This document shows positions 24,869-34,288 of a DNA stretch of 64,000 nucleotides, piece by piece. The first letter of the stretch is position 1; each line of letters begins with the position of its first letter. This DNA comes from Flavobacterium sp. SUN052 (lineage in GTDB: Bacteria > Bacteroidota > Bacteroidia > Flavobacteriales > Flavobacteriaceae): the NCBI RefSeq assembly GCF_028867935.1, contig NZ_JAPQNS010000008.1:310001-374000 (forward strand). The letters run 5' to 3'. The notes beneath the pieces are model-generated. The model was given only the letters and a program-made list of their open reading frames with translations. It did no database searches and was not told the DNA's origin. The position numbers were made by a program, and so were the translations under genes.

Positions 24869-26148
24869 CAACTAGCCCCTCCCTCCGGAAAGTAATTAAC
24901 ACAACGCAACTCTGGGGCATCGCCGTCGGGATGGTAATCTCGGGCGAATATTTTGGCTGGAATTACGGATTGGGAGTGGCTGGAACGGTGGGGTTTATTG
25001 TGGCGACGCTACTCGTAAGCGTATTTTATGTTGCTTTCATTTTTAGCTATACCGAACTGACGGCTAGTATGCCCGATGCGGGCGGTCCATTTACCTACGC
25101 ATCTCGGGCGTTCGGGCCAACAGTTGGCTTCCTGGCCGGTTTCGCCAGTATCATTGGTATTCTGATGGCGCCCCCCGCCATTGCGGCTGCTCTGGGTGCC
25201 TACGCTCATTTTCTACATCCTGACATTCCGGCCTTGTGGGTATCCATCGGTGCTTACTTTGTTTTTGTCGCTATCAACATACTGGGAATCAAAGAGTCAG
25301 CTAATTTATCGGTAGTTATTACCATGCTCTCAGTAGTGGAACTGGTCGTGTTTATGGGGCTGGTAAGCCCGGCCTACGAAACCCAGAACCTACTGGCTCA
25401 TAACAGTGGTATTAGCGCAACCGCCCTGTTTGCAGCTATTCCATTCGCGGTCTGGTTTTATATTGGTATCGAAGGTGTTGCTATGGTTGCCGAAGAAGTC
25501 CGCGACCCAATCCGAACCATTCCGCGTGGTTATCTGCTGTCCATTGGAACATTGGTAGTGCTGGCTCTGGGCACTATGATACTGTCGGCCGGTGCGGGCG
25601 ACTGGCGTAAAATCACCAACAGTGACTACCCATTGCCCGCCACACTGGCAATGGTTCTCGGCCAAAATAATGCCTGGGCCAAGCTGTTTGCCGGACTGGG
25701 TCTTTTTGGACTGATTGCCTCCTTCCATGGCACTACTATTGGTTACTCCCGTCAGATTTATGCCATGGCTCGCGATGGTTATTTACCCCGTCTGCTAGGC
25801 ATTGTTAACAGTCGGTTTCGCACGCCACACTGGTCGTTGATCGTGGGTGGCGTAATTGGATTGCTGGCTCTGTTCTCTGGTACAACCGATAAAATTATCA
25901 CTCTGTCGGCTCTGGCAACAGTCGTTATGTATCTGATCAGTCTGGTTTGCCTGTTTGCTCTTCGTCGGCGCGAGCCAGCCATGGAACGACCTTTCCGAGT
26001 TCCTTTTTATCCTTTTCTACCCGTACTGGCCTTAGTGTTGGGTAGCGTTTGTTTGTTAGCGATGGTCTATTTCAACCTTATCCTATCGCTGATTTTCACT
26101 GGTCTTATGGCGGGAGCTTACGGCGTGTTTGCGTGGGTAAAACGGTGA
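24865..26148 (+). CDS. APC-superfamily permease, ethanolamine permease-like
   Basis: The 427-residue protein starts from TTG and has twelve hydrophobic segments. APC motifs are seen: GMVISGEYFGWNYGLGVAG, TASMPDAGGPFTYASRAFGP and EEVRDPIRTIPRGYLLSIG. The SGEYFGWN segment is typical of the ethanolamine permease group. No eutB or eutC gene lies nearby, so the substrate might be another small amine or amino acid. It overlaps the preceding gene by 4 bases and converges on the peroxidase gene. Confidence 0.82.
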   Translation: MTTSPSLRKVINTTQLWGIAVGMVISGEYFGWNYGLGVAGTVGFIVATLLVSVFYVAFIFSYTELTASMPDAGGPFTYASRAFGPTVGFLAGFASIIGILMAPPAIAAALGAYAHFLHPDIPALWVSIGAYFVFVAINILGIKESANLSVVITMLSVVELVVFMGLVSPAYETQNLLAHNSGISATALFAAIPFAVWFYIGIEGVAMVAEEVRDPIRTIPRGYLLSIGTLVVLALGTMILSAGAGDWRKITNSDYPLPATLAMVLGQNNAWAKLFAGLGLFGLIASFHGTTIGYSRQIYAMARDGYLPRLLGIVNSRFRTPHWSLIVGGVIGLLALFSGTTDKIITLSALATVVMYLISLVCLFALRRREPAMERPFRVPFYPFLPVLALVLGSVCLLAMVYFNLILSLIFTGLMAGAYGVFAWVKR

Positions 26149-26160
26149 TCCTTCTTCACC

Positions 26161-28044
26161 CTACAACGCTTTTAGGAAAGCCACCAATGCCCGTTTCTCG
26201 TTCTTATTCAGGTTTAGTTTATCGCCAGGCAGCGTTTGATTTTCCAGCGTAAAGCCCAGGCCAGTTCCGCCCCCTTTGTCGTAAAACTCAATCACTTCTT
26301 CGAGCGTTTTGTAGACGCCATTATGCATGTACGGGGCCGTTTGGGCAATGTGCCGCAGGGTGGGCGTTTTGAAAGCATAGCGGTGCGGCTCCCGCTGCGT
26401 CAGCACAAATTTTCCTACATCGGGGTCAAGCTCTTTACCATCGGCCGTTGCGGGAGTGCCAAGCACTTCGCTTTCGGTTTCCTGGTAGGCTGGTGGCACC
26501 GTACCGTTGAAAAGCGGGAAAAAGTGGCAGGTCGCGCATTTTCCTTTGCCCATGAAAAGATTGAACCCAAGTTTCTCGTCGGCCGTAAGCTGTACATTTT
26601 CCTGCGGTCGATTGGCATTTCGAATGTACTGATCAACTCGCGAATCGAGGCTGACCAGTGAACGGACATAGCTGGCTAGTGCGTTTTTGAGTGTATGTTC
26701 GGTAATACCGGTTGGATAGGCTTTGGCAAAGCTGGCCCGGTAATCGGCTCGTTGCTTCATCGCCTGTATCGCCACTGGCAGTGACCCGTGCATTTCGGCA
26801 GTATTACGGATCACATCGCTGGCCTGATCTTCCAGAAACACTACTCTGGAATCCATAAACTGAACAGCCTGAAAAGCCGCATTGAGCAAGGTGGGCGCAT
26901 TACGACTGATCCGTTGGGCAGCAACTGTTTTGCTACCAGCTTTTTGAGTTGAATTGATGACAGCCAAACTGGTTGATTCGCCATCGGTGAAGGCACGGTT
27001 GGGCTGATGGCAAGTCGCGCAGGTTCGTTGCCCATTGCCCGACAGAATGGGGTCGTAGAATAGTTGTTTGCCTAGGGCAATCCGCTCTGGGGTAGGGCGT
27101 TGCTCATCCGTATTGACAAAATGGCCCGGATCAAATATACCCGCTTCTGTCAGCGTTCGGGCAGCAGGTGACAAAAGTCGGCTTTCTTTAAAAACCGGAA
27201 TGGCCAATGCGTTTTGAGCGTCGAGCAATAAGCTACTCAACACGTTGGCGTGGTTGGCAATGAAGGTAAGTCGATCAAAACGGTCAAAGCCCTGGCTTGT
27301 GCTGTGAATCTTGGCGTTCAGCATTTCGATGGCTTTGGCAAAGGCATTGTTGAGCTGATTGGCCAGCTTGGCATCCGTTCGTTCCAACTCATAATGGGCT
27401 AATTGCTCCTGTAAACTAGCCAGTGCGCTGGCCGCTTCGGACAGAGAATGAAGTGCTACAGGGGAGTCGAAACCCGTGATTCCCATGGTGATAACCCGAA
27501 ACACTTCGAGCCGCATGGCGTCAAAAACGTGACTGTCCGTTAATTCGTTGGTTTCAGAAATCTTACGTAGCCGGTTTACATTGGCCCGCATAACCGCAAC
27601 GGTCTGAACGGCATTGGCCTGCTGATCAGCCTCGAACGTAGGGAACACCTGTTCTTCCAGCACCTGGAACCCTTCGGGAGCATTTACCCGCAGGTCATCG
27701 TCTACTTCGGGCAGGTTGGGGCCGTTCAGAGCGCGGGTTGTTTCAGGACTGTAATATGCCGAAATAAACTCTACCTGCTTATAAGCCAGACGCGCCCTCC
27801 GAAAAGCGGCCTGTACTGCAGATGCAGGCTGGCGCGAATTGATAGCACGCTGCAACTGACTGACTGTGGTGTCTAATTCGTTGATTTTTCCCATGAACTG
27901 TGCCTTAACCGCCTGGGCGGGAGTAGCTTTCGGGCGCAGCCAGCCGTACAGAAAAATAGCAAAGATCACAACAGACAAGCCCAGCAGAAACCATTGAAGC
28001 CGGTTTTTGGCAGAGGGATGAGGGCGAACAGGTGATGCAATCAT
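26161..28044 (-). CDS. Di-haem cytochrome c peroxidase with long N-terminal helical domain
   Basis: The 627-residue protein has a membrane anchor at about residues 17-35 (QWFLLGLSVVIFAIFLYGWL). A 280-residue helical region follows, containing RARLAYKQVEFISAYY and APEGFQVLEEQVF, resembling imelysin-like domains. The peroxidase domain with two CATCH motifs comes last, near residues 342 and 503. The family reduces peroxide, or oxidises other substrates such as tryptophan in MauG-like enzymes. It lies downstream of a PhoX-like lipoprotein gene with a terminator between. Confidence 0.85.
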   Translation of the reverse strand: MIASPVRPHPSAKNRLQWFLLGLSVVIFAIFLYGWLRPKATPAQAVKAQFMGKINELDTTVSQLQRAINSRQPASAVQAAFRRARLAYKQVEFISAYYSPETTRALNGPNLPEVDDDLRVNAPEGFQVLEEQVFPTFEADQQANAVQTVAVMRANVNRLRKISETNELTDSHVFDAMRLEVFRVITMGITGFDSPVALHSLSEAASALASLQEQLAHYELERTDAKLANQLNNAFAKAIEMLNAKIHSTSQGFDRFDRLTFIANHANVLSSLLLDAQNALAIPVFKESRLLSPAARTLTEAGIFDPGHFVNTDEQRPTPERIALGKQLFYDPILSGNGQRTCATCHQPNRAFTDGESTSLAVINSTQKAGSKTVAAQRISRNAPTLLNAAFQAVQFMDSRVVFLEDQASDVIRNTAEMHGSLPVAIQAMKQRADYRASFAKAYPTGITEHTLKNALASYVRSLVSLDSRVDQYIRNANRPQENVQLTADEKLGFNLFMGKGKCATCHFFPLFNGTVPPAYQETESEVLGTPATADGKELDPDVGKFVLTQREPHRYAFKTPTLRHIAQTAPYMHNGVYKTLEEVIEFYDKGGGTGLGFTLENQTLPGDKLNLNKNEKRALVAFLKAL

Positions 28045-28062
28045 AAGGTGGATGAACGGGAT

Positions 28063-28098
28063 ATAAAAAACCTGACCGGTGCTTAATCCGGTCAGGCT
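28063..28098 (-). terminator. Intrinsic terminator between the PhoX-like and peroxidase genes
   Basis: CCTGACCGG at 28071-28079 pairs with 28088-28096 across an 8-base loop. On the minus strand a run of six T follows. It should end or reduce transcription from the upstream PhoX-like gene before the peroxidase gene. Confidence 0.8.
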
Positions 28099-28118
28099 TG
28101 AAAAAGATTCAGCAATAA

Positions 28119-29576
28119 TTACCGGGGCAATCCTTCAATCAGGATAAGCTGGCTGGCCTGGTCTTCGGCTTTACGTACTGAACCACCATCAATGCCCTGA
28201 TATTTTGCCCCCCGCCATGTGTGAGCCTGGATACCCAGCATAAATACATTCGGGCGACCAATCACGTCCGATACGTCGATCATGCCACTGCTTTCCCACG
28301 ATCCTAAGGCCGAGGTGCCACCCACGTTGTATTTGGCGGCATCGGCTGCTGAACGACGGTGATCAAGTTCAAAAACCGTAGACAATTGTTTAGTAACGAT
28401 ATTGTACTGATATACGTAGGCATCATGCTTTTCGTCGCCATAGCCATTGGGGTCTTCCATAATGTATATGTAGTTGGCTGTAACACAAACGTTATCAGGA
28501 TCCTGGAACGTTTTAGCGATACCACTACGATCATCACCGTTCAGAATTACCTCTAGTTTACCTTTAGTTGGATCGTTGGCATCCAGTACCAGCTTGTAAA
28601 TCCGGCCATATTTCGAACGCGAATAATCGGCGTTGACACCTGTGCTGGCCTGACCCGTTACCGCAAAGTAGACTTCACGGCCAGCAGCACCACCTCCTTT
28701 GCGGTAATCCACGTCTTCGACCCGGCCAAACTTGATAGCCTTTAGGTCATTTACTTTCGCATTGATTTGTGCACCCGTAAGTGTTTTGTGATTGTCGATC
28801 TTCACAAATTCTACGTCGTAGCTAGTGCCAACATTCATGTCCATTTCCCGCTGATTGTTGTCAGTGCGCTTCAGCATGTAGAGCGAACCGTTGTCCAGAT
28901 CGCCAACCGTATTCGACAAATACAGCGCTACCTGACCCGCGTTCACATCGGAATCATCATCACCAATAAGGATAGCCGTTTTGCCGGGATATGCTGTTTT
29001 AGGAAGTGGAACTGCGTTTTCGGCACTCCACCGGCCTAAACCAGCTACTTCACGAGAGATACCAGCCTGCTGCACATCGGCATTAACCTGGAGTGCGTGC
29101 GTGCGAGACTCCTGACCGCTTTCACCAGAGGTTAAGAAAACGGGTCCGAAACCGTGTTCAGCTGGGGTAGCCAGCGTGGCCGAACATAACCGCCATACAC
29201 CACCATCTGAGTTGAGAACGTATTCTCCTTTAACGGGTTTGAACGTTTTGTCGAGAGTGATGCGTGATACAGCAAAGTTATCTTCATTGTTCACCAGCAT
29301 GGTAAATGTGCCATCAGGATTTTGCAAAACGCCGGCACCGTCGGTAGAACCACCAAATACGAAGTTGGGAGACTGAGCGAGCTGATCGTCTGAGCTTAGG
29401 AGCGAGTAGGTCTTTATAGCTTCGAAACCAGCTTGTGTTTTTGCCAGAACGGGCGTAACCGACTGATTCTGTAAGATAACGGCTGCCGGGTTCTGAAGGG
29501 CGTGGTCATTACAACCCGCCAGCAACATAGCGGTAAGCACGGCCGACGAAACGAGTAAAGATTTGTTGAACAGCAT
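28119..29576 (-). CDS. PhoX-like (DUF839) lipoprotein
   Basis: ATG at 29576 gives a lipoprotein signal MLFNKSLLVSSAVLTAMLLAGC (lipobox LAGC). The mature part is a predicted beta-propeller of the DUF839/PhoX type: GGSTDGAGVLQNPDGTFTML, NNEDNFAVSRI, RVEDVDYRK and DPDNVCVT. PhoX is a calcium-iron alkaline phosphatase, but not all DUF839 proteins keep its active site. The Cys and metal residues cannot be confirmed by eye. It is the upstream neighbour of the peroxidase gene on the same strand. Confidence 0.78.
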   Translation of the reverse strand: MLFNKSLLVSSAVLTAMLLAGCNDHALQNPAAVILQNQSVTPVLAKTQAGFEAIKTYSLLSSDDQLAQSPNFVFGGSTDGAGVLQNPDGTFTMLVNNEDNFAVSRITLDKTFKPVKGEYVLNSDGGVWRLCSATLATPAEHGFGPVFLTSGESGQESRTHALQVNADVQQAGISREVAGLGRWSAENAVPLPKTAYPGKTAILIGDDDSDVNAGQVALYLSNTVGDLDNGSLYMLKRTDNNQREMDMNVGTSYDVEFVKIDNHKTLTGAQINAKVNDLKAIKFGRVEDVDYRKGGGAAGREVYFAVTGQASTGVNADYSRSKYGRIYKLVLDANDPTKGKLEVILNGDDRSGIAKTFQDPDNVCVTANYIYIMEDPNGYGDEKHDAYVYQYNIVTKQLSTVFELDHRRSAADAAKYNVGGTSALGSWESSGMIDVSDVIGRPNVFMLGIQAHTWRGAKYQGIDGGSVRKAEDQASQLILIEGLPR

Positions 29577-29816
29577 GAGATTTTGATTGGGGTTTTCAAT
29601 CTGCAAAACAAGCCTTCTACTATTACCTGGATGTGACTGAGCCGTTATGAATTTGCAAAATAAGCCGCCCAGCCAGTAACAAATAATTGACTATTTTATA
29701 ACAGTTTGTTTATATAAACCCAGCCTCATGTAGTGTCTATTGGTAAAAAGGCAGCGTCGGTTTTGCAGTCATCCCACCGTCCATTACCTTGTACGTTATT
29801 CATTTTCCATTTACGA

Positions 29817-30926
29817 ATGCAATCCCTTCATTCCATTGCACTGACGCTTGTTCCTGGTGTTGGTGACGTTCTGATTCGCCAGCTTGTCAGTTATTGTGGC
29901 AGTCCCGAAGCCGTTTTTAACTCCCCCGTTGCGAAACTGCTCCGTATTCCAGGCATCGGTGAGGTAACAGCCCGTGCCATTCGCCAACCGTCGATTCTGA
30001 CGGAAGCCGAGCAGGTTGTGAAACAAGTCGAAAAGCTCAACGCACGGGTCCTGTTTTATACGGATACAGATTTCCCCACCCGGCTTCGTGGTCTTTATGA
30101 CGCCCCTGCGTTGCTGTATTATATGGGCGAAGGCAATCTAAATCCAGCCCGCACCATTGGATTGGTGGGAACTCGACAAGCCACCGATTATGGCCGGCGC
30201 GTAACGGAAGAGATTGTGCAGGCCATGCAACCCTATGGTGTTACGGTGATCAGCGGACTTGCTTATGGGATAGACATTGCTGCTCACCGGGCCAGCATAA
30301 CGAACGGATTGCCAACTATTGCGGTAATGGCTAGTGGCGTAGACGTTATTTACCCCTCTGTGCACCAGAAGACGGCTCAGGAAATGCAGTTTCTGGGGGG
30401 CTTACTCACCGAAAGTCGGCCCGGCGTGAAACCAGATGCCCGTTTGTTTCCGGCGCGCAACCGGATCATTGCGGGGCTTAGTGATGTGGTAGTAGTTGTC
30501 GAAGCGGCCGCCAAGGGAGGTGCCCTGATTACTGCCGAGTACGCCAATAACTACCATCGCGAGGTTTTTGCGGTTCCCGGCCAGTTAAACCAGGCATTTT
30601 CGATGGGCTGCAATAAACTCATTCGTGAAAACCGTGCCCAGATTTACACCCGCCCCCAAGACCTCATCGAAGCCGTTCGTTGGGACGCCCAAGCTACCCC
30701 CAACGGTCCCGTTCACCCGCGCACCGCAGCCCCTACCCTACCTGTTGACGTTACCGAAGAAGAAAGTCAGATTCTGTCATTGCTCCGCCAAAATCCCGAT
30801 TGTCACATTGACGACTTAAGCTGGAAAAGCACCATTCCAATGGGCCAGCTGGCTGCTCTGCTACTCAACCTGGAGTTTAGCGGCTTCGTGCGGTCATTAC
30901 CCGGCAAAAAGTATCAGTTGGTTTGA
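29817..30926 (+). CDS. dprA: DNA processing protein DprA
   Basis: ATG at 29817 gives MQSLHSIALTLVPGVGDVLI, with a helix-hairpin-helix start (IPGIGEVTARAI). The Rossmann-like DprA domain follows: IGLVGTRQATDYGRRV, VISGLAYGIDIAAHRAS, FPARNRIIAGLSDVVVVVEA and VPGQLNQAFSMGCNKLI. A winged-helix tail is likely (EEESQILSLLRQNPDCHIDDL). DprA loads RecA onto incoming single-stranded DNA during transformation. The gene stands alone; the REP-like elements begin 5 bases after its stop. Confidence 0.95.
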   Translation: MQSLHSIALTLVPGVGDVLIRQLVSYCGSPEAVFNSPVAKLLRIPGIGEVTARAIRQPSILTEAEQVVKQVEKLNARVLFYTDTDFPTRLRGLYDAPALLYYMGEGNLNPARTIGLVGTRQATDYGRRVTEEIVQAMQPYGVTVISGLAYGIDIAAHRASITNGLPTIAVMASGVDVIYPSVHQKTAQEMQFLGGLLTESRPGVKPDARLFPARNRIIAGLSDVVVVVEAAAKGGALITAEYANNYHREVFAVPGQLNQAFSMGCNKLIRENRAQIYTRPQDLIEAVRWDAQATPNGPVHPRTAAPTLPVDVTEEESQILSLLRQNPDCHIDDLSWKSTIPMGQLAALLLNLEFSGFVRSLPGKKYQLV

Positions 30927-30930
30927 GTGT

Positions 30931-30994
30931 GTTGGCAGGTCCCCCGACCTGCCAACATGGGTTCCCCGAACCCCGCCGATGCGGCCTGACCGCA
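30931..30994. repeat. REP-like palindromes left of the RAYT gene
   Basis: GTTGGCAGGTC at 30931-30941 pairs perfectly with 30946-30956 around CCCC. A second small hairpin, GGGTTC with GAACCC, lies at 30959-30973, and TGCGG with CCGCA follows. The same words recur right of the transposase gene at 31608-31740. Confidence 0.75.
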
Positions 30995-31054
30995 CATTAC
31001 TCAACACCTTTTAACAATCCAGACTTACTCCTAAAACTCTAAATTGACTACTTT

Positions 31055-31591
31055 ATGGGGCTCCGTGACCGTTCATCTCTGACTGAAGAGCGCTGTTTTT
31101 TCATTACCACTACTTGCTTCGGGCGTAGGCACTTTTTGCTTGACGATATTTGTTTTCAGGCGATCCTCGACAATTTTAAATTCTACAATGAGCGGTATAA
31201 AGCCCGCCTGATGGCATACGTATTGATGGTCAATCACATTCACTTCGTTATCTATTTCGAAGAAGAGAATAGATTGAGTGATTATATGCGGGATTTCAAA
31301 AAATTCACCTCCCGCACCATTCGAGATCACTTGCTTAAAAACCACACAGAACTGGCAACGTCAATCGTGCATGAACAACGCCATCAGTTTTTCAAAATTT
31401 GGGATGATCGCTTTGATGATGTCTTTCTGGTATCGCGGGATGTGTGCGAAACAAAAATCAACTACATCTATGAAAATCCGGTAAGAGCCGGATTGGTACA
31501 AAGTCCCGAAGAGTACAGTTACTCCAGTGCTACTTTTTATTTGACAGAAAACAAAAAATCATCCTTGCTAGATTACCGAGATATATTTTAA
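31055..31591 (+). CDS. REP-associated tyrosine transposase (RAYT, Y1_Tnp)
   Basis: The 178-residue protein has the HUH motif in AYVLMVNHIHFVIYF and the RAYT-type helical end FFKIWDDRFDDVFLV, KINYIYENPVRAGLV, EEYSYSSATFY. The catalytic Tyr lies in the YIYENPVRAG region. RAYTs nick and move REP palindromes rather than whole insertion sequences. REP-like hairpins on both sides of this gene match that model. No TnpB or other transposon gene is present. Confidence 0.9.
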   Translation: MGLRDRSSLTEERCFFITTTCFGRRHFLLDDICFQAILDNFKFYNERYKARLMAYVLMVNHIHFVIYFEEENRLSDYMRDFKKFTSRTIRDHLLKNHTELATSIVHEQRHQFFKIWDDRFDDVFLVSRDVCETKINYIYENPVRAGLVQSPEEYSYSSATFYLTENKKSSLLDYRDIF

Positions 31592-31607
31592 CTTGATATG
31601 TAGACGT

Positions 31608-31740
31608 GTTAGCAGGTCGGGGGACTTGCCAATATGGGTTACCCAGGACCCCACCGCAATCAGCTTGAAGTTGACCACTAATTGCTGACGCTATCAGGGT
31701 TCAGGGAACCCGTTGCAATCAGGTCAGGGGACCTGACTGC
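31608..31740. repeat. REP-like palindromes right of the RAYT gene, entering folP
   Basis: GTTAGCAGGTC with GACTTGCCAAT (31608-31633, imperfect) and GGGTTC with GAACCC (31697-31711) repeat the left-hand elements. A third, TCAGGTC with GACCTGA (31719-31736, perfect), overlaps the end of folP and includes its stop codon. Confidence 0.75.
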
Positions 31741-32588
31741 ACATGATCAACCAGCGTAACGGCTTCGACGGCCTCGCGTACATCGTGAACACGTAGGATG
31801 GACGCACCTTTCAGCAGGGCAACTGTGTTGAGAACTGTAGTGCCATTCAGAGCTTCATCGGCAGTAATCCCCAGCGTTCGCCAGATGGTCGATTTACGGG
31901 ACACTCCTACCAACAGTGGTTCATTAAATATCTGAAAGGCTTGTAGCTGATTCAGAAGCGTGAAATTATGGGCGGGTGTTTTGGCAAACCCAAAGCCGGG
32001 GTCCAGAATGACGTCTTTTTGCCCTAGCACCCGAAGGCTGGCCAACTGTTTACCAAGTTCGTCAATCACCTCCAGGGTCACATTGTCGTATTTAGCCAGC
32101 GATTGCATCGTTTGGGGAGTCCCCCGCATATGCATCAAAACATACGGAACGCCTAGTTGTGCCACCGTTCGGAACATGTCCGGGTCGAGCGTACCACCAG
32201 CTACATCATTCACCAGACAGACACCGGCTTCAACGGCTTGACGAGCCACATCGGCCCGGAATGTATCGACCGAAACTAGGGCGTCGGGCCAGATACGAAG
32301 GATAGCCTCAATGGCGGGTAGAATACGGTCAGTTTCTTCAGCAGGGCTGATTTCGGGGGCACCCGGTCGGGTAGAGTAACCGCCAACGTCGAGAAAAGTG
32401 GCCCCAGCTCGAAGCATTTCCCCGGCTCGCTCCACAACTTCGGTCATTACCACTTCTTTATCCCCTACGCGACTTCCGGCGTAAAAAGAGTCGGGAGTTA
32501 CGTTTAGAATGCCCATTACCGCCGGGCCGTGGCTTAAGTCGACGAGTCTTCCCCGGCAATTCAGCGTTTTTTTCGTATTTTGCGACAT
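31719..32588 (-). CDS. folP: Dihydropteroate synthase
   Basis: The 289-residue protein shows the FolP motifs MGILNVTPDSFYAGSRV, FLDVGGYSTRPGAPEI, SVDTFRADVARQAVEAG, NDVAGG and LDPGFGFAKTPAHNF, ending with GVSRKSTIW and RVHDV. It joins p-aminobenzoate to dihydropterin pyrophosphate in folate synthesis. Its last seven residues (VQSGPLT) are encoded by a REP-like palindrome that also supplies the stop codon. It is divergent from the DUF1599 gene with 5 bases between start codons. Confidence 0.96.
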   Translation of the reverse strand: MSQNTKKTLNCRGRLVDLSHGPAVMGILNVTPDSFYAGSRVGDKEVVMTEVVERAGEMLRAGATFLDVGGYSTRPGAPEISPAEETDRILPAIEAILRIWPDALVSVDTFRADVARQAVEAGVCLVNDVAGGTLDPDMFRTVAQLGVPYVLMHMRGTPQTMQSLAKYDNVTLEVIDELGKQLASLRVLGQKDVILDPGFGFAKTPAHNFTLLNQLQAFQIFNEPLLVGVSRKSTIWRTLGITADEALNGTTVLNTVALLKGASILRVHDVREAVEAVTLVDHVQSGPLT

Positions 32589-32593
32589 TAATT

Positions 32594-33127
32594 ATGAATA
32601 CAGAAACCCAATATCGGCAGGTTGTTGATCGCTGCAAAGCGTTGTTCCTGAAAAAAAACCAGGACTATGGTACGGCCTGGCGCATTTTACGGCTCCCCAG
32701 CATTACTGACCAGATTTTTATTAAGGCTCAACGCATCCGAACCTTACAGGAAAAAGGTGTGTCAAAGGTAGGTGAAGGTATTGAGCCAGAGTTTGTCGGC
32801 ATCATCAATTATTGCGTAATGGCCCTGATTCAGATGGAGTTACGTGATGACCGTAGAACTGACATCCCAACCGCTGAACTCGAACAACGTTACGACGCCC
32901 AGATGACTGTGGTTATGAACCTGCTGTTTGCCAAAAACCACGATTACGGCGAGGCATGGCGCGACATGCGGGTGAGTTCGATGACCGACATTATTTTGAT
33001 GAAACTGCTCCGAACCAAGCAAATTGAAGATAATGCCGGAGCAACACTGGTTTCAGAAGGCGTCGATGCCAACTATATGGACATGATTAATTATGCCGTT
33101 TTTTGTCTGATTAAACTGAGCGAATAG
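32594..33127 (+). CDS. DUF1599 protein with internal duplication
   Basis: The 177-residue protein contains two copies of one domain. The first has KKNQDYGTAWRILRLPSITD and the second KNHDYGEAWRDMRVSSMTD. Each is followed by a helix with Lys and Arg residues and a MDMINYAV or VGIINYCV segment. DUF1599 is linked in the literature of domain families to nucleotide modification, without a proven reaction. It is followed 15 bases later by the BT_3928-like gene, a gene order I know from other Bacteroidota. Confidence 0.88.
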   Translation: MNTETQYRQVVDRCKALFLKKNQDYGTAWRILRLPSITDQIFIKAQRIRTLQEKGVSKVGEGIEPEFVGIINYCVMALIQMELRDDRRTDIPTAELEQRYDAQMTVVMNLLFAKNHDYGEAWRDMRVSSMTDIILMKLLRTKQIEDNAGATLVSEGVDANYMDMINYAVFCLIKLSE

Positions 33128-33142
33128 ACTATCAACCTACGA

Positions 33143-34288
33143 ATGGAAACTAGAGTAGCCACCCCCAAAGTAAAAACCGGTACCACCGGAATGCTTATTG
33201 CCGCCCGAATCGCCCGCTATCTGGTCGGTATCATATTCATAATTTCGGGTCTGATCAAACTCAATGATCCCGTTGGTACGCAGATAAAACTGGAAGAGTA
33301 TTTCGAGGTTTTTGCCCAGGATTTGCCTGCACTACATGGCTTTTTCGAAGCACTCATCCCAGCCGCTCTGCTTATTTCAGTGGTCATGTGCGTGCTTGAA
33401 GTTGTTCTGGGTGTGGCATTGCTGGCTTCCTACAAACCTAAGCTAACCACTTGGGTGTTATTAGCCCTGGTTAGCTATTTTACCATCCTGACGTTCTATT
33501 CAGCTTATTTCAATAAAGTGACTGACTGTGGCTGTTTCGGCGACGCACTCAAACTAAAACCCTGGACTTCGTTTACAAAGGACGTCGTGCTGATGGTATT
33601 AATTCTGTTTATTATCGGTCACCGCAACCGGATGCCTTCCCGAAAAACAGGCTGGATTGTGGCGCTGGCCACTATTCTTTCCATTGGTCTTGGCATCTAC
33701 GCTATTGAGTTCCTGCCACCGCTCGATTTGTTGCCTTATGCCGTTGGCAAGAGCATCCCAACGCAGATGAAAGCGTCGGAAGAGCTTCGGTACAAGTATA
33801 TTCTGACTAAAGATGGCAAAGAAGTAGAACTTGACAAATACCCAACCGAGCCGGGTTATACTTTCAAGGAAATGGTGTTGCTGAATGAAAGCGCCAAGCC
33901 TAAAATCACCGATTATCGTGTTTGGAACGATGCCGAAGGTGATTTCACCCAGCAAACATTTGAAGGCAACAAGCTCTTTGTGATTATCAAAAACGTTAAA
34001 GATTTCGACGCGGGGAGTATGCCCGCCATCCGGTCGTTGCTGAAAGGATTACAGGGTTCTGCCGTTACACCGTATATTCTCACCTCTGTGGGCAACGACG
34101 AAATTACCGCCTTCATGAAAGAATACCAGTTAGAAGCTAAAGTATATCAGGCCGATGCAACCGTTCTGAAAACCATCAGCCGTTCAAACCCAGGCACCTG
34201 GCTCCTCAGCAGCGGTACGGTTAAGGGCAAGTGGCACGTGAACACCACGCCCACAGCGGAGGAGGTACTACAAAGAGTGAAAGAATAA
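33143..34288 (+). CDS. BT_3928-family membrane protein (DoxX/MauE-like with thioredoxin-like end)
   Basis: The 381-residue protein has about five hydrophobic helices in its first half, starting ARIARYLVGIIFIISGLIKL. The motif VTDCGCFGDALKLKP is shared with MauE/DoxX-type proteins. The soluble C-terminal half (KLFVIIKNVKDFDAGSMPAI and YQADATVLKTISRSNPGTWL) resembles a thioredoxin-like fold without CxxC. A role in redox or disulfide handling in the envelope is inference. Its last codons form part of a terminator stem. Confidence 0.85.
   Translation: METRVATPKVKTGTTGMLIAARIARYLVGIIFIISGLIKLNDPVGTQIKLEEYFEVFAQDLPALHGFFEALIPAALLISVVMCVLEVVLGVALLASYKPKLTTWVLLALVSYFTILTFYSAYFNKVTDCGCFGDALKLKPWTSFTKDVVLMVLILFIIGHRNRMPSRKTGWIVALATILSIGLGIYAIEFLPPLDLLPYAVGKSIPTQMKASEELRYKYILTKDGKEVELDKYPTEPGYTFKEMVLLNESAKPKITDYRVWNDAEGDFTQQTFEGNKLFVIIKNVKDFDAGSMPAIRSLLKGLQGSAVTPYILTSVGNDEITAFMKEYQLEAKVYQADATVLKTISRSNPGTWLLSSGTVKGKWHVNTTPTAEEVLQRVKE

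Noticed and set aside
31055..31591. A complete IS200/IS605 element
   Set aside because: The transposase is of the RAYT type, no tnpB is present, and the flanks are REP-like hairpins rather than IS ends.
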